From Glandiceps talaboti (Eukaryota > Hemichordata > Enteropneusta > Spengelidae): DNA of 64,000 bases. The DNA lies in assembly GCF_964340395.1 (NCBI RefSeq), contig NC_135555.1, positions 25,732,225 through 25,796,224 on the forward strand. Reading direction: 5' to 3'. The position numbers were made by a program, and so were the translations under genes. This document shows positions 39,056 through 64,000 of this stretch, piece after piece (the stretch's first letter is position 1; each line of letters opens with the position of its first letter). Under the pieces are notes generated by a model. It saw only the letters and a list, made by a program, of their open reading frames with translations. It was not told where the DNA came from and did not search any database.

Positions 39056-41466
39056 TTGGCTGCTGTATACCAGGGTAAACAATATCTACCAGCTGTATAT
39101 ACTGGGTTAAATAATTATGTAACAATATCTACCAACTGTATACTGTGTTAAATGATTATGTAACAATATCTACCAGCTGTATACTTGGTTAGTCCCCGCG
39201 GACGAAGTCCGGAACGGGGACTTATGGATTGGGTTCCGTCTGTCCGTCCGTCCGTCCATCCGTCCGTGCGTCCGTCCGTCCGTCCGTCCGCAGCTGTTTC
39301 TTGGAGATGCCTGTACCGATTTTTTTCAAACTTGGTACAGGGGCTACATGCTATGGCATACATATGCACGTCAATTTGTTTTATGATACCATCCAATATG
39401 GCCACCCGGCAGCCATTTTGTTTGCGAATTTTCCCTGTCTAAAGCCATAACTCAGACATGCTCACACAGATCTCATTCAAAGTTGGTATTAGGACAGTGT
39501 TCTATGGCATATATGTGCATATTCATTGTTGTCATGATACGATCCAATATGGCCGCCTGGCAGCCATTTTGTTTGTGAATTTTCATGTCCAAAGCCATAA
39601 CTTAGACATGCTTGAACAGATCTCATTCAAAGTTGGTATTAGGACAGTGTTCTATGACATACATGTGCATATCCATTTTCATTGTGATACGATCCAATAT
39701 GGCTGCCTGGCAGCCACTTTGTTTGCAATTTTTCAATGTCCAAAGCCATAACTCAGATATGCTTGAACAGATCTCATTCGAAGTTGGTATTAGGACAGTG
39801 TTCTATGACATACATGTGCATATTGATTGTTGTTGTGATACGATCCAATATGGCTGCCTGGCAGCCACTTTGTTTGCAATTTTTCAATGTCCAAAGCCAT
39901 AACTCAGATATGCTGGAACAGATCTCATTCGAAGTTGGTATTAGGACAGTGTTCTATGACATACATGTGCATATCCATTTTCATCATGATACCATCCAAT
40001 ATGGCTGCCTGGCAGCCATTTTGTTTGTGAATTTTCCATGTCCAAAGCCATAACTCAGACATGCTTGAACAGATCTCATTCAGAGTTGGTATTAGGACAG
40101 TGTTCTATGACATACATTTGCATATTGATATGATCCCCCATACCCGACCAATCCTTTATTGTTGTAGGCATGTTCCATGTCCGACAAGCAGTAACATATC
40201 TAAGTCTGTTTGATTTAGGTTCACAAGTGTTGTTGCGTGATCAGAGTAGTGCTAATTCCTTAAAACCCAATCATAGCGGGGACTATGTCATTCTCAATGG
40301 CTTGTTAAATAATAATGTAACAATATCTACCAGCTGTATACTGGGTTACATAATTATGTAACAATATCTACCAGCTGTATACTAGGTTAAATAATTATGT
40401 AACAATATCTAACAGCTGTATACTGGGTTAAATAATTATGTAACAATATCTACCAGCTATATATATACTGGGTTAAATAATTATGTAACAATATCTACCA
40501 GCTATATACTGGGTTGAATAATTATGTAACAATATCTACCAGCTGTATACCGGGTTAAATAATTATGTAACAATATCTACCAGCTGTATACTGTGTTAAA
40601 TGATTATGTAACAATATCTACCAGCTGTATACTAGGTTAAATAATTATGTAACAATATCTAACAGCTGTATACTGGGTTAAATAATTATGTAACAATATC
40701 TACCAGCTATATATATACTGGGTTAAATAATTATGTAACAATATCTATCAGCTGTATACTAGGTTAAATAATTATGCAACAATATCTACCAGCTATATAT
40801 ATACTGGGTTAAATAATTATGTAACAATATCTACCAGCTATATACTGGGTTAAATAATTATGTAACAATATCTACCAGCTATATATATACTGGGTTAAAT
40901 AATTATGTAACAATATCTACCAGCTATATATATACTGGGTTAAATAATTATGTAACAATATCTACCAGCTATATATATACTGGGTTAAATAATTATGTAA
41001 CAATATCTAACAGCTGTATACTGGGTTAAATAATTATGTTACAATATCTACCAGCTATATATATACTGGGTTAAATAATTATGTAACAATATCTACCAGC
41101 TACATACTGGGTTAAATAATTATGTAACAATATCTACCAGCTATATATATACTGGGTTAAATAATTATGTAACAATATCTAACAGCTATATATATACTGG
41201 GTTGAATAATTATGTAACAATATCTAACAGCTGTATACTGGGTTAAATAATTATGTAACAATATCTACCAGCTGTATGCTGGGTTAAATAACTATGTAAC
41301 AATATCTACCAGCTATATATATACTGGGTTAAATAATTATGTAACAATATCTACCAGCTATATACTGGGTTAAATAATTATGTAACAATATCTACCAGCT
41401 GTATACTGGGTTAATTAATTATGTAACAATATCTACCAGTTGTATACTGGGTTAAATAATATGTAA
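39056..41466. repeat. 41-bp minisatellite, split by a mobile element
   Basis: The unit is TTAAATAATTATGTAACAAT followed by ATCTACCAGCTGTATACTGGG, with 43- to 45-bp variants carrying extra TATA (CTATATATATACTGGG). About four copies lie before 39190 and about 28 after 40300. The two parts were one array before the insertion. Confidence 0.94.
39190..40300 (+). mobile_element. Hairpin-ended element with (GTCC)n and 150-bp core repeats
   Basis: The left end is a strong hairpin: AGTCCCCG, CGGAC, GAA, GTCCG, GAA, CGGGGACT (39191-39222). The same end motif returns inverted near the right end as GCGGGGACTA (40276-40285), complementary to TAGTCCCCGC at 39190-39199. Inside: (GTCC)n at 39238-39290, then about five core units of 150-151 bp (AAAGCCATAACTCAGA at 39441, 39591, 39742, 39893, 40043), then a unique tail. 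The order resembles Helitron-like non-autonomous elements of the pearl/DINE-1 type, but the class is not proven. The overlapping open frames in the core are not genes. Confidence 0.82.
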
Positions 41467-41629
41467 CACACTTTGTTGTGAAATATGTATTACTTTGCAT
41501 AATGCACATTATATCAATTCATACACATAACATTACCATTATGCCAAACACTACAAATTGAAATAAAATGAACATATATTCTGTGTATGAATGAATCATT
41601 TTAGACAAACGTATGAATGTGTCTATTAC

Positions 41630-42350
41630 ACAAAGCCAGAAAAAAATAAACTTTCAATGCGCAACCTAACCCATCACATTGGGTAGTTAGGTCGATTCTT
41701 TGCTTTTTTTACAATGCTTGACAAGGATGTAAAAACAAACCATATATAAAGATAGCAAAACATTTAGTTTGAAATTATATAGAACTTATTCAGTCATTTT
41801 GGTTTTTATCTCTTGCAATTTGCATAGCAATCGATTTCCATCAGTTTTATAGTTAGGAAATGTACACAATTTATGGTTAAACAAATTCTGTAGCTCCTCT
41901 CACCCTCTCCTCTCAAAAATGTTACGACCTGCCAAATGAAACTCCAGAATTATTTTAACTACGACCTCTTCTGTCACCCACACTACAGTGGAGATATAAA
42001 ATTATATGGTACAATGATGTATTAAAATAACAGTAACCAACTACAATAATACTCCGAACAAGATTACTTTACAAAGGATGTAGATCTCACATGCATAGAG
42101 AGATGGCTCACAATGAGCTCTAACCTATACATGGAGGTACTTAGCCAGCCACCTCCAATCTTGTTTTGGGAGAAAGACAATTATCACCTTGATTGCTACT
42201 GATTGGAAGGAGACACCTCCAAATGAATTTTAGACAATGTAGGAGGCCATAGACATAATTTAAAGTCTTACAATGCTTTAATATGGTATTACCAGAATTA
42301 GCATGTAATTTACATAATATCTATTTTAGCATACACAATTAAATATCATA
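41630..42350 (-). mobile_element. Truncated Harbinger-like non-autonomous element
   Basis: It begins AAGCCAGAAAAAAATAAAC and shares text with 42357-43303 and with the reverse complement of 59841-61015: TAACCCATCACATTGGGTAG, ACAATGCTTGACAAGGATG, CTACAGTGGAGATATAAAAT, GGAGGCCATAGACATAAT. The distal half is missing and it stops where the next copy begins. The strand is set so that 59841-61015 is plus. Confidence 0.7.
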
Positions 42351-42356
42351 TGTAAG

Positions 42357-43303
42357 GTCAGAAAAAATAAAAAATGCTGGTCAACGAGTAACCTAACCCA
42401 TCACATTGGGTAAGTAGGTCGATTTCATTTTTCACAATGCTTGACAAGGATAAAACAAACCATATATAATGACAGCAAAATATTTCAGGTCGAGTTTAGA
42501 TAGAACTTATTCAGTCATCTTGATACTATCTCATGCAATTTGTCTGCATAGCTACAGTTAGGAAATGTACACAATTTACGGTTAAACAAATGGTGTAGTT
42601 CCTCTCACCCTCTCTTCTCAAAAAATGTTAAGCCCCGCCAATTGAAACTCAAGCATTATTTTAGCCACCCCTTCTGTCACTTACACTACAGTGGAGATAT
42701 AAAATCATATGGTACAATGATGCATTGGAAGGTGACAACTCCAAAGGTGATAAAAAAATTGAAAATAAGACAGTGTAGGAGGCCATTTAGAGGCATAAAA
42801 TATCAAACCATAGACATAATAAAATACCAGAATTGAGAGACAATTATGTTATGCATTACATATTATCTGGAAGGGTATTTTGTTGTGGCAAAGCTGAAAG
42901 ATATTATGCGGATGTGCACATGGTAAATGACTTCTCCTGAAGTTTAATTTGGTTCCAAAATATCCTGAATAAAGAGCCAAACATTTCAAGACTTTCAGAC
43001 TTTTGATGGCCCAATGGTCGTAAACTTTAATTTAATTGTTCAATTCTTTTTAGTGCACATTGGATATTTAATATCAATTCATGCTTGTATGCAACATCAG
43101 AGCCAAGTAAGCCACTGTATAAGATATTATATAAATTTGGAATAGACTCAAATGTATATTGTTACATGTACTATTCAGAAAATATAAAGAAATATCCTTA
43201 ATTTTGAAACAAATGGGATGCCCGCATGAGGATATATTGCCCATCACCAGAAAAAAAATATATGGGTAGGTGGAACAGCTTTTTCTTTTTTTCGGCCCTA
43301 ATT
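42357..43303 (-). mobile_element. Harbinger-like non-autonomous element with TAA flanks
   Basis: This is a diverged copy of the 59841-61015 element in opposite orientation. The ends are GGTCAGAAAAAATAAAAAAT and TTTCTTTTTTTCGGCCC. TAA is present on both sides (…TGTAA|GGTCAG, CGGCCC|TAATTT), matching the TWA target duplication of PIF/Harbinger elements. No transposase frame is seen. Confidence 0.72.
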
Positions 43304-44225
43304 TCGCATCTTTCAAAGTAGTTGTCAAAAGATGTCACATTCAAAGTAAAAAAATTGGACGGTGCTTTCTCAAATAAGTAACACTACAAAATAATCCTTT
43401 TCTTTACCCAACTCCCAAATTTTTTATGGCCTCCTTTATGTCGGAACCCAAGGTGAACTCAGTGAATTCTCCTTGATATTATCATTATAATAGAAATTGA
43501 AGTTTGGATTTGATGTCGAAGGTACAGCTCTGTTTACAAATTCAGGGTCATTCTTTCCATAGCAAATTGTCGCTTCAAAATGAATTGCGGAATAACACTA
43601 GTGTCAGTGTGCAATGAGATAATTATATCAAACAACATTTTAACCAAAGACAACGTTGAACGCAAATATTGAAAGTGGATCTTCAAAGAGTTTAAACTGC
43701 GTAATAGTTTTTCAGGGCCACCAAATATTCCAAAAAGAGATCTGCCGTTTTATCAGTAAATGTTTTAATATAAGGAATAGGATGTAAATAAGATCGAGCG
43801 CATCTTCGGTGTCACTGCATGCAGTATATATAGCAGGCGACCTCACGTTGAACGACCTTTTCCGTTTTTTTTTAGTTTCATCTCTGACATTATAATTGTG
43901 ACTTGCTATCTTCAAATGAAGGAGACTTTCAAGACTACATGTACTGTTACTCGCAGAAATTCAGAGTGCATGTGTGCACTTCTTTTGTACTTTCCGCACA
44001 AAGAATTTTTAATTTACTGCAAAAAGTTAAACATTTTAACTGGACACATTTTTATTCAAAGTTAAGCCAGGGTACAATAGAAATATATGATACATATTAG
44101 CGAAGACTCAGTGTACCGTCACTTTAGTGAACCATCAATTTACATCGCGCATGCAAGGAATCGTCACTTTAATAACATCGCTATGTATTCAAAAATTAGC
44201 TTTTTTTCTTTCTTTTCTTCCAAAA
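43304..44225. other. No feature recognised
   Basis: Open frames here are short, with no domain match I can support. No repeat is seen. Confidence 0.5.
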
Positions 44226-44702
44226 TCTCGGGGGGAGGTGGGGGGGGGGGCAGCAGCAGGCTACGGTACCGACCACTTAACCTCTGTTTCAGGATAGAAA
44301 CATAGTGCACTACAGCAACACTTATAAATCTCTGTTTCAGGATAGAAACACAGTGCACTACAGCACCACTAAACCTTTGTTTCAGGATAGAAACACAGTG
44401 CACTACAGCACCACTAAACCTCTGTTTCAGGATAGACACACAGTGCACTACAGCACCACTAAACCTCTGTTTCAGGACAGAAACACAGCACCACTAAACC
44501 TCTACTTCAGGACAGAAACACAGTGCACTACAGCACCACTAAACCTCTGTTTCAGGATAGACACACAGTGCACTTAGCTACAGCACCACTAAACCTCTGT
44601 TTCAGGACAGAAACACAGTGCACTACAGCACCACTAAACCTCTGTTTCAGGACAGAAACACAGTGCACTACAACACCACTTAACCTCTGTTTCAGTTGTG
44701 CT
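44226..44702. repeat. G-run and 45-bp minisatellite with acceptor-like motif, about 10 copies
   Basis: A G-rich tract at 44229-44250 precedes it. The unit is CCACTAAACCTCTGTTTCAG followed by GATAGAAACACAGTGCACTACAGCA (variants GACAG, GACAC). The period is 45 bp, so it stays open in several frames. Each unit holds CTCTGTTTCAG|G, which reads as a splice acceptor. No host protein is recognised. Confidence 0.92.
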
Positions 44703-46044
<1,342 letters not shown>

Positions 46045-46045
<1 letters not shown>

Positions 46046-46770
46046 CTTAATACAATACACTTGTGGTGTATCACTGTGACATACAATACAATACAATACA
46101 CTTGTGGTGTATCACTGACATACAATACAATACAATACAATACAATACAATACAATACAATACAATACAATACAATACAATACAATACAATACAATACAA
46201 TACACTTGTGGTGTATCACTGTGACATCCAATACAATACAATACATTTGTGGTGTATCACTGTGACATACAATACAATACAATACAATACAATACACTTG
46301 TGGTGTATCACTGTGACATACAATACAATACAATACACTTGTGGTGTATCACTGTGACATACAATATAATGCAATACAATACACTTGTGGTGTATCACTG
46401 TGACATACAATACAATACAATACACTTGTGGTTTATCACTGTGACATACAATACAATACAATACAATACAATACACTTGTGGTGTATCACTGTGACAGCC
46501 AATGACTTTACAATACACTTGTGGTGTATCACTGTGACATACAATACAATACAATACACTTGTGGTGTATCACTGTGACATACAGTACAATACAATACAC
46601 TACACTTGTGGTGTATCACTGTGACATTCAATACAATGCAATACAATACTCTTGTGGTCTATCACTTTGACATTCAATACAATACAATACAATACACTTT
46701 TGGTGTATCACTGTGACATTCAATACAATACAATACAATACACTTGTGGTGTATCACTGTGACAGTCAAT
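46045..46770. repeat. Compound (AATAC)n and CACTTGTGGTGTATCACTGT array
   Basis: A pure pentanucleotide run lies at 46122-46204. Elsewhere the 26-bp phrase ACTTGTGGTGTATCACTGTG plus ACATAC alternates with 2 to 5 AATAC copies, about 13 times. Two units carry GACAGCCAATGACTTTA or GACAGTCAATGACTTTTA. The VYHCDIQYNTI-type frames are repeat translations, not a gene. Confidence 0.94.
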
Positions 46771-47024
46771 GACTTTTATTCATTCTATCATTTGCTGACA
46801 ATAGCACTGCGATACCATCTTGACGGTATCACTGCATTCTTATCCCAGGTCGAACACACGTCGCCTTTCCAGCGGCTCATTTAATGACAAAAATAGAAAT
46901 TCTTCATCTCGAATGAAATAATCTCGTCTTTAAAAGAATTCCCGCGGAAAACTTTGAAGAAGGCATATTATGACATGCGATATTTTTATCACATAATACG
47001 CTACAATCAATTTGCTCCAGTCAT
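46771..47024. other. No feature recognised
   Basis: A short unique stretch between two pentanucleotide arrays. Confidence 0.45.
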
Positions 47025-47200
47025 TCAATGCAATGCAATGCAATACAATACGATACGATACGATACGATACGATACGATACGATACGATACGATACAATA
47101 CAATACAATACAATACAATACAATACAATACAATACAATATCACTTTATTGTCCCAACGTGGGTAATTCTTTGTGCGACAGTCGAAAAATGAAAACCAGA
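47025..47200 (-). mobile_element. Pentanucleotide tail and probable LINE/SINE 3' end
   Basis: 47025-47141 is (AATGC)(AATAC)(GATAC)n(AATAC)n. On the minus strand the adjacent text reads TTACCCACGTTGGGACAATA followed by AAGTGATATTGTATTG. That looks like a retroelement 3' end with an ATAAAGT signal and a (TATTG)n tail. The family is not determined. Confidence 0.5.
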
Positions 47201-47286
47201 AGAAATGAATAAAAAATATAAAACGAGGTCACAAATACATACATGTACATGTATCACTGTCCGTGTTCTCTACGACATTCAAAACT

Positions 47287-47288
<2 letters not shown>

Positions 47289-47352
<64 letters not shown>
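47289..47352. repeat. (ATC)n microsatellite
   Basis: About 21 ATC copies. The minus-strand poly-aspartate frame is an artefact. Confidence 0.95.
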
Positions 47353-47610
47353 CTGCTACCATCACCATCATATTTTAACACCACAACATTCACGGACAGT
47401 GTGAGTGATAAATTGAGATGGTACACTTAACAAAGTAAGAGTACGAGTACTACTGTCTGCCTTTGCTGACTACACGCTAAGGGAGAACAATAGGCAATAT
47501 ATTAAACTCTAAATTCATGGCTGCTCAAGTCGGCCGCTAGCGCTGATCGCCAGTTTTGACTTTTTTCCCACTTATCATGCAATTATGAATAGTTAGCTTT
47601 ACATTTACTG

Positions 47611-47677
<67 letters not shown>

Positions 47678-48090
47678 TTTTATTAATCAATGAGTGCTTT
47701 GGCCACTGGCCCACTGTACAGTCTCGAAAAAAGAGAAATCATGATAACGTCGAAGGTCAAAGGTACAGCTAATATATAATACAAAACATAATATGGGAGA
47801 TTCAAAGAATATAATACAAAAATTAACGATTGAAAACATTTTTGTGCTCATTCAACGTCTTGTAAAAATAGTGTTCTTTTTTCAAAAGCATAAAATAAAT
47901 TTCTTGCACAGTTTCTTATAACATAAGGATTTTGATTGTTCATAAACCTCGAAAATTTATAATCAGATAATGGTTTGTCTACATACATTGTGGAAAATAT
48001 ACTTTTCTCTTGAGTTCATCATAAAGAGGACACACAAATATAAAGTGTTTCTCATCTTCAATGGTATCCAGGCACACTGGACATATTTAC
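47611..48090 (-). pseudogene. 5'-truncated LINE ORF2 C-terminus with (ATT)n tail
   Basis: Read on the minus strand, 48084 down to about 47985 encodes CPVCLDTIEDEKHFIFVCPLYDELKRK, split here as CPVCLDTIEDEKHF and IFVCPLYDELKRK. This is the CxxC...H...C zinc-knuckle-like end of non-LTR retrotransposon ORF2. The 3' UTR reads GTGGGCCAGTGGCCAAAGC and AATAAAATATTATT, ending in (ATT)n (plus-strand AAT at 47611-47676). Degraded and inactive. Confidence 0.75.
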
Positions 48091-48578
48091 TGGCTAAGAG
48101 ATACATAAAGAACAGTTTTCAAGGTTGTGGTACATGGTATGTATGAGGCATTTGGAATCACCACGTAAGACATTTCTTGATTATCGACAAACATTAAGCA
48201 TGCAAGAGACCCATCGAAACGGAAAGCTGTCAACAAGTTCAGCTTTATTAGACACTTGGGATTTGTTATGGTCGATGCATATACCAAATTATATGAAGCA
48301 TGTATCCTTAAGGCATAGCCTAATTATCGAAGACCATTAATTATGCAAATGTTGTAATCTTCTCTTGGTGATTAATTGACCGTAACGTTAAGGTTGGTCT
48401 TTTCAGCATTTCTCTTGGGAGCATGGAACTTAATTCAAAAGGTATTCTTAAGTGGTAATGAATGATAATCAGAATTCGTGAGTGTTATTAGTTTCATTCT
48501 AGCAATCAACCTGATCAGATCAACATACACACAATCGATTTAAGCATCTAAAGAAGAACGGAAAAATATACTATCGCC
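48091..48578. other. Upstream flank of the lectin gene
   Basis: No exon is seen. It may hold further LINE text on the minus strand and the lectin promoter and 5' UTR, but I see no convincing TATA box or other core element. Confidence 0.45.
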
Positions 48579-61831
<13,253 letters not shown>

Positions 61832-61876
61832 GTAAGTTTATTACTAACGTGATCTATGTGTGTCACTATACTTCAA

Positions 61877-63930
61877 GCAACTGCCATACATCAAGGTACA
61901 CTACGTATGGTGTGTTCATCGATAATACAACTGCCATACATTAAGGTACACTACGTATGGTGTGTTCATTGATTAATACAACTGCCATACATTAAGGTAC
62001 ACTATGTATGATGTGTTCATCGATTAATACAACTGCCATACATTAAGGTACACTACGTATGGTGTGTTCATTGATTAATACAACTGCCATACATTAAGGT
62101 ACACTAACGTATGGTGTGTTCATTGATTAATACAACTGCCATACATTAAGGTACACTGCGTATGGTGTGTTCATCGATTAATACAACTGCCATACATTAA
62201 GGTACACTATGTATAGTGTGTTCATCGATTAATACAACTGCCATACATTAAGGTACACTACGTATAGTGTGTTCATCGATTAATACAACTGCCATACATT
62301 AAGGTAGACTATGTATAGTGTGTTCATCGATTAATACAACTGCCTTACATTAAGGTACACTGCGTATGGTGTGTTCATCGATTAATACAACTGCCATACA
62401 TTAAGGTACACTACGTATGGTGTGTTCATCGATTAATACAACTGCCTTACATTAAGGTACACTACGTGTAGTGTGTTCATCGATTAATACAACTGCAATA
62501 CATTAAGGTACACTATGTATAGTGTGTTCATCGATTAATACAACTGCCATACATTAAGGTACACTACGTATAGTGTGTTCATCGATTAATACAACTGCCT
62601 TACATTAAGGTACACTATGTATGGTGTGTTCATCGATTAATACAACTGCCATACATTAAGGTACACTATGTATGGTGTGTTCATCGATTAATACAACTGC
62701 CATACATTAAGGTCCACTACGTATGGTGTGTTCATCGATTAATACAACTGCCATACATTAAGGTACACTATGTATGGTGTGTTCATCGATTAATACAACT
62801 GCCATACATTAAGGTACACTACGTATGATGTGTTCATCGATTAATACAACTGCCATACATTAAGGTACACTATGTATGGTGTGTTCATCGATTAATACAA
62901 CTGCCATACATTAAGGTACACTACGTATGATGTGTTCATCGATTAATACAACTGCCATACATTAAGGTCCACTACGTATGGTGTGTTCATCGATTAATAC
63001 AACTGCCATACATTAAGGTACACTATGTATGGTGTGTTCATCGATTAATACAACTGCCATACATTAAGGTACACTACGTATGATGTGTTCATCGATTAAT
63101 ACAACTGCCATACATTAAGGTACACTACGTATGGTGTGTTCATCGATTAATACAACTGCCATACATTAAGGTACACTACGTATGATGTGTTCATCGATTA
63201 ATACAACTGCCATACATTAAGGTACACTACGTATGATGTGTTCATCGATTAATACAACTGCCATACATTAAGGTACACTACATCTGTCATTACGACCATC
63301 GATGATGTATGGTATTTTGACGAACATATGAGCCTTCCTCAAGTGCTGGGTAAGTTTATTACTAACGTGATCTATGTGTGTCACTATACTTCAAGCAACT
63401 GCCATACATCAAGGTACACTACGTATGGTGTGTTCATCGATAATACAACTGCCATACATTAAGGTACACTACGTATAGTGTGTTCATCGATTAATACAAC
63501 TGCCATACATTAAGGTACACTACGTATGGTGTGTTCATCGATTAATACAACTGCCATACATTAAGGTCCACTACGTATAGTGTGTTCATCGATTAATACA
63601 ACTGCCATACATTAAGGTACACTACGTATGGTGTGTTCATCGATTAATACAACTGCCATACATTAAGGTACACTATGTATAGTGTGTTCATCGATTAATA
63701 CAACTGCCATATACATTAAGGTACACTATGTATGGTGTGTTCATCGATTAATACAACTGTCATACATTAAGGTACACTATGTATAGTGTGTTCATCGATT
63801 AATACAACTGTCATACATTAAGGTACACTACGTATGGTGTGTTCATCGATTAATACAACTGCCATACATATAACGTACACTACGTATAGTGTGTTCATCG
63901 ATTAATACATCGATACTGTCAAATTTAGTA
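61877..63930. repeat. 51-bp minisatellite, about 37 copies
   Basis: The unit is ACAACTGCCATACATTAAGG followed by TACACTACGTATGGTGTGTT and CATCGATTAAT. Variants are TATGTATAG, TACGTATAG, TACGTATGA and GGTCCACT. It starts 46 bp past the lectin exon 6 donor and is interrupted at 63279-63443 by the copied exon tail. Confidence 0.96.
63279..63349 (+). pseudogene. Copied 3' tail of lectin exon 6 with donor
   Basis: It encodes the same TSVITTIDDVWYF and DEHMSLPQVL end plus GG|GTAAGT as 61761-61831. Upstream is minisatellite instead of exon, so it is an exon fragment rather than an alternative exon. Confidence 0.9.
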
Positions 63931-64000
63931 GTTTGTGACAGTTATATTTAACGTTCAGAAAAAGGCTATCAGTTAAACTAAGTTAGATGGCTACAGATTA
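63931..64000. other. Window end, unique sequence
   Basis: Array text ends near 63910. No exon is seen before the window closes, so the next lectin exon is outside. Confidence 0.5.

Noticed and set aside
39148-40053. Overlapping plus- and minus-strand frames in the core repeats
   Set aside because: They repeat with the 150-bp unit and have no domain. The region is a mobile element.
47229-47426. Poly-aspartate protein
   Set aside because: ATC repeat read on the minus strand.
48125-48340. Small frames on both strands upstream of the lectin gene
   Set aside because: Next to LINE text, no domain, no splice support.
61832-61944. Extension of lectin exon 6 past GTAAGT
   Set aside because: Domain sense ends at the donor and the rest enters the 51-bp array.

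Overview
The window reads as AT-rich nuclear DNA from an animal, most likely a marine invertebrate. Both genes are split into many exons with canonical GT/AG introns. The introns are full of minisatellites, microsatellites, LINE remnants and small non-autonomous DNA elements. I see no operons, bacterial signals or CRISPR array. I cannot name the species from sequence alone.

Layout. (1) 1-17682 is one uninterrupted minisatellite of a 34-bp unit, about 520 copies. It ends only about 30 bp before a splice acceptor, so it is probably intronic. (2) 17713-30022 (+) holds the last ten coding exons (350 codons plus stop) of an ABCA-subfamily lipid transporter, closest in my judgement to ABCA3. They cover the whole second nucleotide-binding domain and the C-terminus. 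(3) 30420-34985 is a 25-bp minisatellite just past the ABCA 3' end. (4) 35-48 kb has no convincing host gene. It contains a tRNA-derived SINE, a MITE, two more minisatellites (35 and 41 bp), a hairpin-ended element with 150-bp core repeats inserted into the 41-bp array, two related Harbinger-like elements, a 45-bp array, pentanucleotide arrays and LINE 3' ends. (5) 48579 to about 61831 (+) holds the first six exons of a secreted or membrane-anchored lectin-like protein: signal peptide, C-type lectin domain 1, C-type lectin domain 2 with QPD and WND motifs, and a laminin-G/concanavalin-A-like domain. The gene probably continues past the window. (6) 61877-63930 is a 51-bp minisatellite that carries a copied piece of the last exon.

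Main observation. Three times in two unrelated genes, the 3' end of an exon together with its splice donor has been copied into the following intron. ABCA exon 6 seeded a 25-bp array of about 23 donor-bearing copies. ABCA exon 4 seeded four 67-bp copies. Lectin exon 6 was copied once in a 1518-bp tandem block. Separately, a 45-bp array near 44.3 kb repeats an acceptor-like motif. About half of the window is minisatellite, made of roughly a dozen unrelated units. The two genes have no evident functional link.
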